64,000 nucleotides of DNA from NCBI GenBank assembly GCA_937996655.1, contig CALKUK010000016.1, forward strand, positions 62,001 to 126,000, in the 5' to 3' direction. Positions 41,797 through 50,256 of the stretch are shown one piece after another. The DNA is from an uncultured Sphingomonadaceae bacterium (GTDB taxonomy: Bacteria; Pseudomonadota; Alphaproteobacteria; Sphingomonadales; Sphingomonadaceae). The stretch's first letter is position 1. Each line of letters starts with the position of its first letter. The position numbers and the translations under genes are program-made. Under the pieces are notes generated by a model. That model did no database searches. It was not told the origin of the DNA and saw nothing but the letters and a program-made list of their open reading frames with translations.

Positions 41797-42741
41797 CTAG
41801 ATGTTCGCCTCACACCCGTGACAATCGACATCCCCCTGTTCGATCTGGACCGTCATATGGTCGATGTCGAACCGGTCATGCAGCATCGCGGCCAGCGCAC
41901 TTAGGAAGCCATCGCCCGGCGGGCCGTCCGGCATGACGAGGTGCGCCGTCAGCACATTTTCGGTCGTGCTTGTCGGCCAGATGTGCAGATCATGCACATG
42001 CGCCACACCCGGTTGCGCGGCCAGCACGTCGGCCACGGCGTCATAATCGATCCCCTCGGGCACCGCGCCCAGCGACATCGCGACCGACTTTGAAAGCAGC
42101 CCATAGGTTTGCCAAAAGATCAGCGCGGCAATGGCAAGGCTGAGCACCGGGTCAATAAGGCTGACGCCCGTCCACAGGATCAGCAGCCCCGCCACAACAA
42201 CCGCGGCTGAGACCGCAGCATCCCCCAGCATGTGGAGGAAGGCGCCACGGATGTTGATGTCCCCCTTGCGCCCGCGGGCAAAAAGCATCGCCGTCAGCCC
42301 GTTGATGACGATGCCGATTGCGGCCACCGCCATCATGACTGGCCCGGCCACCGGTTGGGGATCAGCAATCCGTTGGATCGCCTCCAGCGCAATCGCGCCG
42401 AGGGCAACCATCAGCAAAAGGCCATTGGCCATCGCGGCGAGAATGGAGGAGCTTCGCAGCCCCCAGGTGTAGCGCTTGGTCGGCGGGCGCGCGGCTAGCT
42501 TTGCTCCGCCCCAGGCAATGGCGAGGCCCAGCACGTCAGACAGATTATGCCCTGCATCAGACAGCAACGCTGTAGAATTGGCCTTCAGGCCGTACAGCAC
42601 CTCAACCGCGACAAAGATCAGGTTGAGCATGATGCCAATGGCGAAGGCGCGTCCGAAGCCGCCCTGATGGAGACCATGGTGATGGCCATGGTGATGGCCA
42701 TGGTCGTGCCCGTGATGATGATGGTGATGCGCGCCCGACAT
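41797..42741 (-). CDS. Cation diffusion facilitator with a His-rich N-terminus
   Basis: A 314-residue metal efflux protein (Zn/Co type). Residues 5-24 are mostly histidine with Gly/Asp, a flexible metal-binding tail. Six membrane segments follow, with the site ALLSDAGHNLSDVLGLA in helix 2 and LHMLGDAAVSAAVV in helix 5 (HxxxD metal ligands), then a cytosolic ferredoxin-like domain (HVHDLHIWPTS). GGGAAGAAG precedes the ATG at 42741. It is divergent from hrpB over 64 bases. Confidence 0.93.
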   Translation of the reverse strand: MSGAHHHHHHGHDHGHHHGHHHGLHQGGFGRAFAIGIMLNLIFVAVEVLYGLKANSTALLSDAGHNLSDVLGLAIAWGGAKLAARPPTKRYTWGLRSSSILAAMANGLLLMVALGAIALEAIQRIADPQPVAGPVMMAVAAIGIVINGLTAMLFARGRKGDINIRGAFLHMLGDAAVSAAVVVAGLLILWTGVSLIDPVLSLAIAALIFWQTYGLLSKSVAMSLGAVPEGIDYDAVADVLAAQPGVAHVHDLHIWPTSTTENVLTAHLVMPDGPPGDGFLSALAAMLHDRFDIDHMTVQIEQGDVDCHGCEANI

Positions 42742-42805
42742 GTGCTTCTTCCCTTGGCTTGGCCCACCCGCTAGCAGAAGCCCGCAATGTGATACTAGGA
42801 CACAA

Positions 42806-45220
42806 ATGTCGCTTCCCATCCACGCCGTGCTGCCCGATCTGCTCGCGACGCTCTCGCGGCAATCGAACGCCGTGCTGGTGGCCCCGCCTGGCGCGGGCAA
42901 GACAACGGCGGTCGGCCCCGCGCTGCTGGGGGAAGACTGGTGCACCGGCCGCGTCCTCCTGCTCTCCCCCCGCCGGCTCGCCGCTCGGGCAGCCGCCGAA
43001 CGCATCGCCGAATTGATGGAGGAGCCCGTCGGCCAGACGGCGGGCTACGCCACGCGGATGGAAAGCCGCCAGTCCGCCGGGACCCGCCTGCTGGTGCTGA
43101 CCGAAGGCATTTTCCGCAACATGATCCAGTCAGACCCCGAACTGGCGGGGATTTCTGCCGTGCTGTTTGACGAGGTGCATGAACGCAGCCTCGATTCGGA
43201 CTTTGGCCTCGCTTTGGCGCTTGATGCCCAAGCCGGGTTGCGGCCAGACCTGCGGCTGGTCGCCATGTCGGCCACACTCGATGGCGCGCGCTTTGCAAAG
43301 CTGCTCGATGCGCCTGTGATCGAAAGCGAAGGGCGGATGTTCCCGCTGACGCTGCGCCACGCAGGACGGCGCGCCGAAGCTCGGATCGAGGATGAGATGG
43401 CCGCCGTCATTCGCCGCGCCTTGAGCGAAGAGGAGGGTGATCTGCTCGCCTTCCTGCCCGGCGTTGGGGAGATTGAGCGGACGGCCGAACGGCTGGAGGG
43501 CATCGCCGCCCAAGTTCATCGCCTGCATGGCAGCCTTGACCCTGCCGACCAACGCGCCGCGATCCGCAAGAGCGACCGACGCAAGGTCATCCTCGCGACG
43601 TCCATTGCCGAAACGAGCCTCACCATCGATGGGGTGCGGATTGTGGTGGACTCGGGGCTGGCGCGGCGGGCGCGTTATGACCGCGCGGCGGGCATTGCAC
43701 GGCTTGTCACCGAACGCGTCAGTCAGGCCGCCGCGACCCAACGCGCCGGCCGCGCCGCGCGCCAACAACCCGGTGTCGCCTATCGCCTGTGGGAGGAGGC
43801 CGCGACGACAGGCCTGCCACCTTATGATCCACCCGAAATCTTGGAGGCAGACCTCTCCCCCTTGCTGCTCGACTGCGCGATTTGGGGCGTGGCGGACCCG
43901 ACCCAACTCAACTGGCTCGACGTCCCGCCCGCTGCGGCCCTGTCGGAGGCGCGCACGCGGCTGACGGCGATGGGGGCGCTCGACGCCGATGGTCGCCCGA
44001 CGCCGCACGGCAAGGCCATTGCCCGCCTGCCCATGCCCCCGCGTCTCGCCCATATGCTGATCGATGCCGGGGCCCGGGGCCTTGGCCAGATTGCCGCAGA
44101 GGCGGCTGTCCTCCTGTCCGAACGCGGGCTGGGCGGCAGTGATGTCGATCTCGACCGCCGCCTGTCCCGCTGGAAAACCGAACGGGGCAAGCGCGCCGAT
44201 GCCGCCCGCAATCTCGCCCGCCGCTGGGGCAAGCTGGCGGGTGCTGAGTCAGGGGGCGATGCCGATGCGCTCGCCGAAGTGGTGGCGCTCGGCTTTCCCG
44301 ATCGGATCACCAAGCGGCGCGATGCCTCGGGTGAGAATTGGATCAGCGCGGGCGGGCGCGGTTTCCGGCTGGATCCGGCGCACCCGCTCGCCCGGCGGGA
44401 CTGGCTCGCCGTCGCTGACATTCAAGGAGCGGCCTCGGGCGCGCGGATCCTTTCTGCCGTCGAGATTGACCTTGGCACCATTGAACGCCTGTTCGCCGCG
44501 CACATCCGGACCGGCGCCAATATCCGCTTCGATCCCGCAACCGGCGGTGTGAAGACCGAAAGCGGGCGGCATCTGGGGGCGATCACCATCGCCAAGGGAC
44601 AGGATGCGAAGGCCGATCCAGAAGCCATCGTCACAGCCCTCATCGACGGCGTGCGCGACCATGGTCTGTCCGTCCTGCGCCTGTCCGAGGCCGCCAGTCG
44701 TTTGCGTGACCGGGCGGACTGGGCCGGGCTGACGTCGCTTGGCGATGCGGCCCTACTGGACACGCTGGAGGACTGGCTGGCCCCCTTGCTCTCCGGCAAG
44801 CGCCGCCTGTCAGACATTGAGGAAGGGGCGCTGCTCGGCGCGCTTAAAGGGGTGCTCGGTTGGGACGGACAGCAGCAGGTGGACCTGCTCGCCCCGGCGC
44901 ACTTCACGTCCCCTGCGGGCACGACCCACGCCATCGACTATGCCGCTGACGCCGGCCCCACTGTGGAGCTGCGCGTACAGGCGCTGTTCGGCCTTGCCGC
45001 CCATCCCGTCATCGGGCGCGACAAGGTACCGCTCGTCCTCTCGCTCACCTCACCCGCCGGTCGCCCCATCCAGACGACGCGCGACCTGCCCGGATTCTGG
45101 GCGGGAAGCTGGAAGGACGTCGCCAAGGACATGCGCGGCGCCTATCCCCGCCATCATTGGCCCGATGATCCGGCCAACGCTGCAGCGAGCCTCAAGACCA
45201 AGAAGAAGCAGGGCCTCTAA
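42806..45220 (+). CDS. hrpB: ATP-dependent RNA helicase HrpB
   Basis: An 804-residue DEAH-family helicase. Walker A is APPGAGKTT (residues 27-35), motif II is DEVHERSLDSDFGL, motif III is SATLDG, and motif VI is TQRAGRAARQQPG. The C-terminal HrpB-specific domain ends in LPGFWAGSWKDVAKDMRGAYPRHHWPDDP, which is diagnostic. The role is thought to be RNA remodelling, not well defined. The start at 42806 has AGGA upstream. Confidence 0.95.
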   Translation: MSLPIHAVLPDLLATLSRQSNAVLVAPPGAGKTTAVGPALLGEDWCTGRVLLLSPRRLAARAAAERIAELMEEPVGQTAGYATRMESRQSAGTRLLVLTEGIFRNMIQSDPELAGISAVLFDEVHERSLDSDFGLALALDAQAGLRPDLRLVAMSATLDGARFAKLLDAPVIESEGRMFPLTLRHAGRRAEARIEDEMAAVIRRALSEEEGDLLAFLPGVGEIERTAERLEGIAAQVHRLHGSLDPADQRAAIRKSDRRKVILATSIAETSLTIDGVRIVVDSGLARRARYDRAAGIARLVTERVSQAAATQRAGRAARQQPGVAYRLWEEAATTGLPPYDPPEILEADLSPLLLDCAIWGVADPTQLNWLDVPPAAALSEARTRLTAMGALDADGRPTPHGKAIARLPMPPRLAHMLIDAGARGLGQIAAEAAVLLSERGLGGSDVDLDRRLSRWKTERGKRADAARNLARRWGKLAGAESGGDADALAEVVALGFPDRITKRRDASGENWISAGGRGFRLDPAHPLARRDWLAVADIQGAASGARILSAVEIDLGTIERLFAAHIRTGANIRFDPATGGVKTESGRHLGAITIAKGQDAKADPEAIVTALIDGVRDHGLSVLRLSEAASRLRDRADWAGLTSLGDAALLDTLEDWLAPLLSGKRRLSDIEEGALLGALKGVLGWDGQQQVDLLAPAHFTSPAGTTHAIDYAADAGPTVELRVQALFGLAAHPVIGRDKVPLVLSLTSPAGRPIQTTRDLPGFWAGSWKDVAKDMRGAYPRHHWPDDPANAAASLKTKKKQGL

Positions 45221-45260
45221 CGTTCTCCCCAATGACGTGCATCGGGGGCGTGGCAAGCGC

Positions 45261-45334
45261 GCAAGCGACTGACGGAGGGGCTTTTGGCCAATGCGTCGCT
45301 TGCCCCTCCACCACCCCATCACAGGTCGATGGGG
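45261..45334 (+). other. Structured leader with mutually exclusive hairpins before the NDUFS4-like gene
   Basis: GCAAGCGAC (45261-45269) pairs with GTCGCTTGC (45295-45303), while GGAGGGGC (45274-45281) pairs with GCCCCTCC (45302-45309). Their 3' arms overlap, and the 5' arm of the second lies inside the loop of the first, so the two cannot both form fully. A third stem, CCCCATC / GATGGGG (45314-45320, 45328-45334), covers part of the ribosome site of the small ORF at 45344. No U-run follows. Confidence 0.5.
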
Positions 45335-45343
45335 AGGATAAAA

Positions 45344-45385
45344 ATGTTGAATCAAACCCGAGAATCAGGGAAAGGGCGGGCATGA
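45344..45385 (+). CDS. 13-codon upstream ORF coupled to the NDUFS4-like gene
   Basis: ATG at 45344 follows an excellent ribosome site (GGGGAGG, seven bases away). The frame encodes MLNQTRESGKGRA and stops with TGA at 45383-45385, which overlaps the ATG of the next gene as ATGA. A peptide this short has no predictable function; the layout suggests it delivers ribosomes to the downstream start. It could be chance, but ribosome site plus overlap together make translation plausible. Confidence 0.5.
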   Translation: MLNQTRESGKGRA

Positions 45386-45678
45386 CACAGTCAGATATGA
45401 ATCAGGCACGCATCATCCAGAAGGCGAAAAACGCTCTCCAGTCCGGCCGCTATGGCACCGGCAAGTGGGTGTTGGAGTTCGAACCGACCGACGCCCAGCG
45501 CGCGGACCCGTTGATGGGCTGGGCCGGATCATCCGACACGCGCCGTCAGCTTAACCTGTCCTTCGCCACGCTGGAGGCGGCCAAGGCCTATGCCGACAAG
45601 AATGGCATCAGCTATCACGTCGTTCCCGCAGCGGAACGCGTGCTGAAGCTGCAGGCCTATGCGGATAATTTCCGGTAG
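45382..45678 (+). CDS. ETC complex I subunit, NDUFS4-like
   Basis: A 98-residue accessory subunit of NADH:ubiquinone oxidoreductase found in alphaproteobacteria and mitochondria (18-kDa/AQDQ subunit). Diagnostic segments are ARIIQKAKNALQSGR, WVLEFEP, DPLMGWAGSSDTRRQLNLSFATLEAAKAYA and GISYHVVP. It binds at the peripheral arm near the NADH module. The main nuo operon is not in this window. An in-frame ATG at 45397 is an alternative start. Confidence 0.93.
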   Translation: MTQSDMNQARIIQKAKNALQSGRYGTGKWVLEFEPTDAQRADPLMGWAGSSDTRRQLNLSFATLEAAKAYADKNGISYHVVPAAERVLKLQAYADNFR

Positions 45679-45690
45679 AAGCGCCTCTCC

Positions 45691-45776
45691 CCATTTGCCC
45701 TGAGCCTGTCGAAGGGTCGCACTTTTCTGGACGCCGATGCAAAAGGACAGGGCTTCGACAAGCTCAGCCCAAACGG
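45691..45776. repeat. REP-like palindromic element, copy C
   Basis: It begins CATTTGCCCTGAGCCTGTCG and ends CTTCGACAAGCTCAGCCCAA plus ACGGA, matching copy B most closely on the right side. It lies just after the NDUFS4-like gene, between convergent genes. Confidence 0.85.
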
Positions 45777-45813
45777 ATTTGATTGCGTGCGCTCAGGCTG
45801 AGCGCGGTTAACG

Positions 45814-46332
45814 CTAAACCAACCCCGGCCCCAGCAACATCAACAACTTGGCATCCATCGCACAGCCCTGTGCCCGCTTGGTCGCGATGAAGGCTGCCAC
45901 TTTGTCCATCGGCACACGGTGGACGGTAATATTCTCCCCCGCAACGCCGCCGCCCTCACCGGTCTTCACCAGATCATGCGCGCGCACGAAGAAGAAGCTT
46001 TCGCTGACCATGCCGGGGGAGGAGAAAAACTCCCCCACCAGTTCGATCCGCCCGGGGCGATAGCCGGTCTCTTCCTCCAGTTCCCGCGCAGCAGCCTCTT
46101 CCATCACTTCATTGTCGGTCTCGTCGCCGATCAGACCCGCGGGCAGCTCAAGGCAAGGCACGCCCAGCGGGACACGGAACTGTTCGACCAACAGGACATG
46201 GTCGTCATCAATGGCGAGGATCACCGCCGCCTTGATGCCACGCGCGCGGCTGACATATTCCCATGTTCCCTTGGTCTTGGTCGTGAGGAAGCGGCCCTGC
46301 CAGACGATCTGTTCTTCTTGCGATTGTGTCAT
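45814..46332 (-). CDS. NUDIX hydrolase, ADP-ribose pyrophosphatase-like
   Basis: A 172-residue hydrolase. The Nudix box runs from GLIGDE through AAARELEEETGY around residues 70-92, with the preceding EQFRVPLGVPCLELPAG strand typical of ADP-sugar pyrophosphatases. FFSSPGMVSESFFFV follows, also typical of that group. The ATG at 46332 is preceded by GGAG at proper distance. It probably cleans up ADP-ribose or similar nucleotides. It stands between two REP-like copies. Confidence 0.88.
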   Translation of the reverse strand: MTQSQEEQIVWQGRFLTTKTKGTWEYVSRARGIKAAVILAIDDDHVLLVEQFRVPLGVPCLELPAGLIGDETDNEVMEEAAARELEEETGYRPGRIELVGEFFSSPGMVSESFFFVRAHDLVKTGEGGGVAGENITVHRVPMDKVAAFIATKRAQGCAMDAKLLMLLGPGLV

Positions 46333-46339
46333 CACCACT

Positions 46340-46431
46340 CCGTTTGCCCTGAGCTTGTCGAAGGGCTGTCCTTTACTGGTCAGCGCAATTCAACAGAAAA
46401 GAACAGTGCTTCGACAAGCTCAGCACAAACG
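46340..46431. repeat. REP-like palindromic element, copy D
   Basis: It begins CCGTTTGCCCTGAGCTTGTC and ends GTGCTTCGACAAGCTCAGCA then CAAACG. The inner stem has decayed compared with copies A and B. It directly abuts the NUDIX start region and lies 600 bases from copy C, so the NUDIX gene is bracketed by two copies. Confidence 0.85.
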
Positions 46432-46446
46432 AGATCAGGGTCAGAC

Positions 46447-47130
46447 CTAAAGCTCAATCAAACGATCAGGCAGTTCATTCCGGTCATCCTCCGCGCGGGG
46501 GAAGTGTTGGGCGAGGACCGCCCCCACATCACGCACCGCGGCGGCCATGCCATCGGCGATCCGGCCTTCGCGGACATGGGTGATCATATCGACCATGGCA
46601 TCGCCCCAAACGTCATTGGAAACTTGGGCATGGATCGCTTCATCCGCCACAATTTCTGCCCGATGTTCGGCAAGCGAGAGGTAGATGAGGATGCCGGTGC
46701 GCCCGGTCGTCCGGCGCTCGGCCCCAACCTTGAAATAGCGGACCGCCCGTTTGCGCACGCGGTGGGATTTGATCGTACCCGGCGTCAGCGCCAGCCGCAG
46801 CGGCCGCCACAGGAGCAGAAGCCAGCTACCGATGAACTTCGCAATGACCGTCGTCAGCGCCAGTTCCATCACCTCACGCGGGGTCCAGGCAATCGTCCAG
46901 CTGCCAAGCAGTGCCGAGACCATGGAGGTGTAGACATCCGAAAAGACGGTGACCCAGCCGAGCGCGAAAATGGCGACGCCGGAGGCCCACCAGAGCGCCA
47001 CATCCACATAAGGGTCTGAATGATCGGCGATGATCGTGACGATCTCCCCGCTCGTATGCGCCTCGGCATCATGCACCGCCTGACTGATGCGGGCATGTTC
47101 ACTGTCTGAAAGAGTTGCTTGCACCGCCAT
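46447..47130 (-). CDS. TPM-domain membrane protein, downstream partner
   Basis: A 227-residue protein with an N-terminal TPM-like alpha/beta region (ISQAVHDAEAHTSGEIVTIIADHSDPYVD), two or three hydrophobic segments (about residues 45-110), then a second half resembling the end of the TPM fold (RTGILIYLSLAEHRAEIVADEAIHAQV). The ATG at 47130 overlaps the upstream stop (TGATG). It is probably membrane anchored and works with the LemA and TPM proteins encoded just upstream; function unknown. Confidence 0.8.
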   Translation of the reverse strand: MAVQATLSDSEHARISQAVHDAEAHTSGEIVTIIADHSDPYVDVALWWASGVAIFALGWVTVFSDVYTSMVSALLGSWTIAWTPREVMELALTTVIAKFIGSWLLLLWRPLRLALTPGTIKSHRVRKRAVRYFKVGAERRTTGRTGILIYLSLAEHRAEIVADEAIHAQVSNDVWGDAMVDMITHVREGRIADGMAAAVRDVGAVLAQHFPRAEDDRNELPDRLIEL

Positions 47131-47903
47131 CACCAGCTCCCCGACGATCCGCCGCCGCCAAAGCCGCCGCCGCCGCCTGAAAAGCCGCCAAATCCACCAC
47201 CATCGCCGCCGCCCCAGCCGCCGCCGGAACCGCCACCCCAATCGCCCGGGCCCCAGATGACAACCGGACCCATGCCGCGATGCCGCCGCCCGCCCTTGCC
47301 GCGCCGCAGGCCGGGCAGGATGACGAAGAACAGAATGATCATCCAGAAAATGAGCGCAACGGGAATGCCGCCACCCTTCTTTTCCGACGAGGTCTCTGCC
47401 GCCTTCACCCGCGCAGCTGCCTCTTCAGGCGACAGCTTTAATTGCGCGATCATCGCATCGGTGCCGGCGTTGATGCCGCCGGTGAAATCTCCGGCCTTGA
47501 AGCGCGGCAGGATCTGCGTGTTGATGATGACGCTGGAATAGGCGTCGGTCATATAGGGCTCCAGCCCATAGCCGACTTCGATGCGCACCTTACGGTCCTT
47601 GGGGGCGACAATCAGCAGCGTCCCATCGTCCTTCTCCTTGGACCCGATCCCCCAAGTGCGCCCGAGCCGGTAGCCATAGTCCTCGATCGGATAGCCTTCG
47701 AGGCTCGGGATGGTCGCCACCACCATCTGGCGCCCGGTTTCTTTTTCATAGGCGGCCAATTTGGCGTCGAGCGCGCTTTCCTCTGCAGGCGCAAGCAGGC
47801 TGGCCGCGTCAACGACACGGGTGTTGTTGGGTTTCGGGAAGGTTTGGGCCTGAGCGGGGGCCCAGACCGAAACCAGCAGAAGTAGACTTACAAACCAGCG
47901 CAT
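47130..47903 (-). CDS. Secreted/anchored TPM-domain protein (YgcG-like)
   Basis: A 257-residue protein: signal peptide (MRWFVSLLLLVSVWAPAQAQ), TPM domain (VVDAASLLAPAEESALDAKLAAYEKETGRQMVVATIPSL ... VEVGYGLE-type strand RIEVGYGLEPYMTDA), one membrane helix (about 187-205), a basic stop-transfer, and a Gly-rich tail with many GG/GF/SGGG units ending SSGSW. TPM proteins of plants assist photosystem II repair; bacterial ones are often paired with LemA, as here. I start it at the ATG of 47903 with the signal peptide. Confidence 0.87.
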   Translation of the reverse strand: MRWFVSLLLLVSVWAPAQAQTFPKPNNTRVVDAASLLAPAEESALDAKLAAYEKETGRQMVVATIPSLEGYPIEDYGYRLGRTWGIGSKEKDDGTLLIVAPKDRKVRIEVGYGLEPYMTDAYSSVIINTQILPRFKAGDFTGGINAGTDAMIAQLKLSPEEAAARVKAAETSSEKKGGGIPVALIFWMIILFFVILPGLRRGKGGRRHRGMGPVVIWGPGDWGGGSGGGWGGGDGGGFGGFSGGGGGFGGGGSSGSW

Positions 47904-47931
47904 TGCGCTTGGTTCCTTCCGGGCATTGCCC

Positions 47932-48534
47932 TTAAAACTTGACCGTCGGCGCGCGGTCCGCATTGGGGGCGGTAGCCTGATAGGGGGTCATAGGGGCCGC
48001 CCCATAAAAGATCTTGGCGCCAATCGCATCGGGGAAGGTGCGGATCGTGGTGTTATAGAGCTGCACCGCCTCGTTATAATCCTTGATGGAAATGTTGATG
48101 CGGTTCTCCGTGCCTTCCAGCTGCGATTGCAGCGCGAGGAAATTCTGGTTCGACTTGAGATCGGGATAGGCCTCAACCGAGGCGAGCAGACGGCCAAGCC
48201 CCTGGCTCAACGCGCCCTGCGCCTGCTGAAACTGGGCGACCTTGTTCGGGTCGGTCAGATCGGCGGCCGTCACCTGAACCGAGGTGGCCTTTGCCCGCGC
48301 TTCGGTCACTTCAACCAGAACGCTTTGTTCCTGCTTGGCATAGCCCTTCACCGTTTCAACGAGATTGGGGATAAGGTCTGCCCGGCGCTGATAATCTGCC
48401 TGCACATTGGCCCATTTGGCCTTCGCATTTTCTTCCTGCGTCGGCACGGTGTTGATCCCGCAGCCGGACACCGCCAGCGCAAGCGGAGCGAGGGCGATGG
48501 GGGCCAAGGTGGCAAAACGAAAACGGTGGGTCAT
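47932..48534 (-). CDS. LemA family lipoprotein
   Basis: A 200-residue protein. The N-terminus has a lipoprotein signal with lipobox-like AVSGC at about residues 21-25, so it should be lipid-anchored. The body is a helical bundle with LemA hallmarks: WANVQADYQRRADLIPNLVETVKGYA, then SVEAYPDLKSNQNFLALQSQLEGTENRI and ARKDYNEAV-like IKDYNEAVQLYN. It heads the LemA-TPM-TPM operon, with 28 bases to the next gene. Role unknown. Confidence 0.9.
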   Translation of the reverse strand: MTHRFRFATLAPIALAPLALAVSGCGINTVPTQEENAKAKWANVQADYQRRADLIPNLVETVKGYAKQEQSVLVEVTEARAKATSVQVTAADLTDPNKVAQFQQAQGALSQGLGRLLASVEAYPDLKSNQNFLALQSQLEGTENRINISIKDYNEAVQLYNTTIRTFPDAIGAKIFYGAAPMTPYQATAPNADRAPTVKF

Positions 48535-48660
48535 GAAGGGTCTCTCCCGTGGATCGATAGGGCAAAGATAGGGGTCCGCCCTGACCGGCGCAATAACCTT
48601 GCAAAATGTCACCATTCTGGCAGTTTTCGAATGGGTAGCAGCCAATTGGGGAGTGCGTAT

Positions 48661-49077
48661 ATGTTTGAAGAGTTCAAAGCATTTGTAAATAAAGGGAATG
48701 TTCTCGATCTGGCGGTCGGTGTGATCATCGGCGCCGCCTTTGGGAAGATCATTACCTCCTTCACCGATGACTTGCTGATGCCGCTCATCAGCCTTGTGAC
48801 GGGCGGCGGCACAGATTTTTCGAACAAGTTTATCCTGCTGGGCGATCCGGGCGATAAAGTCATCGCGACGCTCGCCGATGCCAAGGCCGCCGGTGTCGGG
48901 GCCTTTGCCTATGGCAGCTTCATCACCGCACTGATCAACTTCCTGATCATGGCCTTTGTCATCTTCCTGATTGTGCGTCAGGCCAACAAGATGATGGCCC
49001 CTCCCCCGGCGGAAGAAGCCGCAACGGCGGAAGAGGTCACGCTGCTGCGCGAAATTCGCGACAGCCTGAAAAAGTAA
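48661..49077 (+). CDS. mscL: Large-conductance mechanosensitive channel
   Basis: A 138-residue inner-membrane channel that opens under osmotic downshock. The N-terminal FKAFVNKGNVLDLAVGVIIGAAFGKIITSF covers the S1 helix and the glycine-rich pore helix, and the second helix is GSFITALINFLIMAFVIFLIV. A charged C-terminal helix (EEVTLLREIRDSLKK) closes the pentamer bundle. The periplasmic loop is of ordinary length. It is divergent from lemA and stands alone. Confidence 0.97.
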   Translation: MFEEFKAFVNKGNVLDLAVGVIIGAAFGKIITSFTDDLLMPLISLVTGGGTDFSNKFILLGDPGDKVIATLADAKAAGVGAFAYGSFITALINFLIMAFVIFLIVRQANKMMAPPPAEEAATAEEVTLLREIRDSLKK

Positions 49078-49086
49078 CGCAAAAGG

Positions 49087-49758
49087 CTACCGGGCAAGCG
49101 TGGGGAACGCTGCCCGGAACGCCTGCACCTTCGGGATATCCCAGCGGACAATATAGGGGTGGCGCGGGTTCTTCTGCATGAAGTCCTGATGATAGGCTTC
49201 TGCCGGAAAGAAGCGCCCCGTCTCCAGCTTCGTTACAATCGGCCGTGGGTAGCTCCCCGCCTTTGCCAACTGCGCGATATAGCTTTCCGCAATCGCCCGC
49301 TGCGCCGCAGACTGCGGAAAAATGGCCGAGCGGTAGCTGGGGCCGGTGTCTGGCCCCTGTCGGTTCAACTGGGTCGGATCATGCGCAACCGAGAAATAGA
49401 TGCGCAAAAGCGTGCCATAGCTCACCTTGCTGGGATCATAGGTGATGCGGATCGCCTCGGCATGGCCCGTTGTCTCTTCAGACACCGCATCGTAGTTCGC
49501 GGTCGCTGCCGTCCCGCCGGCATAGCCTGAGACGACCGAGCGGACGCCCTTCACGCGTTCAAAAACGCCTTCCATGCCCCAAAAGCAACCGCCCGCGACA
49601 ACGGCAACCGCGGTCCCGCCCGGCTCTGCCGTGTCGAGCTTGGGCGCGGAGATGCGCACCGCCTTTTCGGCATAGGTCGTGCCGTTGACCAGCGTCAGGC
49701 TGACCAGCGCGAGCGCGCCGCCCATAAGCAGGGCTCCGAAGTGGACGCCCCGGCTCAT
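49087..49758 (-). CDS. msrA: Peptide methionine-S-sulfoxide reductase, membrane-anchored
   Basis: Reduces Met-S-sulfoxide. The catalytic motif is GGCFWGMEGVFERVKGV, followed by VSGYAGG, YDAVSEETTGHAEAIRITYDP and YRSAIF. The 223-residue form has an N-terminal hydrophobic segment (about residues 6-28), so it is probably exported or anchored in the inner membrane facing the periplasm. The ATG overlaps the msrB stop as ATGA. The visible C-terminus lacks an obvious resolving-cysteine pair. Confidence 0.94.
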   Translation of the reverse strand: MSRGVHFGALLMGGALALVSLTLVNGTTYAEKAVRISAPKLDTAEPGGTAVAVVAGGCFWGMEGVFERVKGVRSVVSGYAGGTAATANYDAVSEETTGHAEAIRITYDPSKVSYGTLLRIYFSVAHDPTQLNRQGPDTGPSYRSAIFPQSAAQRAIAESYIAQLAKAGSYPRPIVTKLETGRFFPAEAYHQDFMQKNPRHPYIVRWDIPKVQAFRAAFPTLAR

Positions 49759-50228
49759 GCCGGGATGAAGGCCAAAGCGACGCCGTTCATGCAATAGCGC
49801 TTGCCGGTGGGCGCTGGCCCATCGTCAAACACATGGCCCAGATGCCCGCCGCAGCGACGGCAATGCACCTCGGTGCGGGGGGAGCCGATCGAATAATCGG
49901 TCTTGGTGCCCACCGCATTGGGGAGCGGCCGGAAAAAGCTTGGCCAGCCCGTGCCGCTGTCAAATTTGGTCGACGAGGCAAAGAGCGGCAGCGCGCAACC
50001 GGCACAGGCAAATGTGCCTTTGCGTTTTTCCTTGTTGAGCGGGCTGGTGAAAGGCTGCTCGGTCGCTTCATGCCGAAGTGTCTGATAGGCGGCGGGCGAA
50101 AGCCGCGCCTTCCACTGGGCATCGGTGAGCGTGAAGGGGAAGCTTTCCTTGGCCTCGCTTTTGGACCCGCAACCCGCAAGGCACAAAGCCGCGCTTCCGA
50201 GCAGGAGATGACGGCGTGAGAGATCCAT
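49755..50228 (-). CDS. msrB: Peptide methionine-R-sulfoxide reductase with Tat/lipoprotein signal
   Basis: Reduces Met-R-sulfoxide. The 157-residue protein shows zinc-binding CAGC and CRRCGGH, and a catalytic cysteine in RYCMNGVAL. The N-terminus SRRHLLLGSAALCLAGC combines a twin-arginine motif with a lipobox, so I infer export (perhaps folded) and lipid anchoring. It is coupled by ATGA to msrA, giving a two-enzyme envelope repair unit. The start at 50228 matches the signal peptide; upstream frame is excluded. Confidence 0.94.
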   Translation of the reverse strand: MDLSRRHLLLGSAALCLAGCGSKSEAKESFPFTLTDAQWKARLSPAAYQTLRHEATEQPFTSPLNKEKRKGTFACAGCALPLFASSTKFDSGTGWPSFFRPLPNAVGTKTDYSIGSPRTEVHCRRCGGHLGHVFDDGPAPTGKRYCMNGVALAFIPA

Positions 50229-50256
50229 GGCGATACTCCTTGGAGGAACGCCTAAT

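Noticed and set aside
42660..42740. The CATGGTGATGG repetitive DNA as a microsatellite or CRISPR-like repeat
   Set aside because: It is simply the coding sequence of the histidine-rich N-terminus of the CDF transporter.
45221..45381. A tRNA or 4.5S (SRP) RNA in the hairpin-rich gap
   Set aside because: No TPsiC-like GGTTCRAAT loop, no cloverleaf with a 7-bp acceptor, and no GGAAGCAGCC-type SRP loop could be found.
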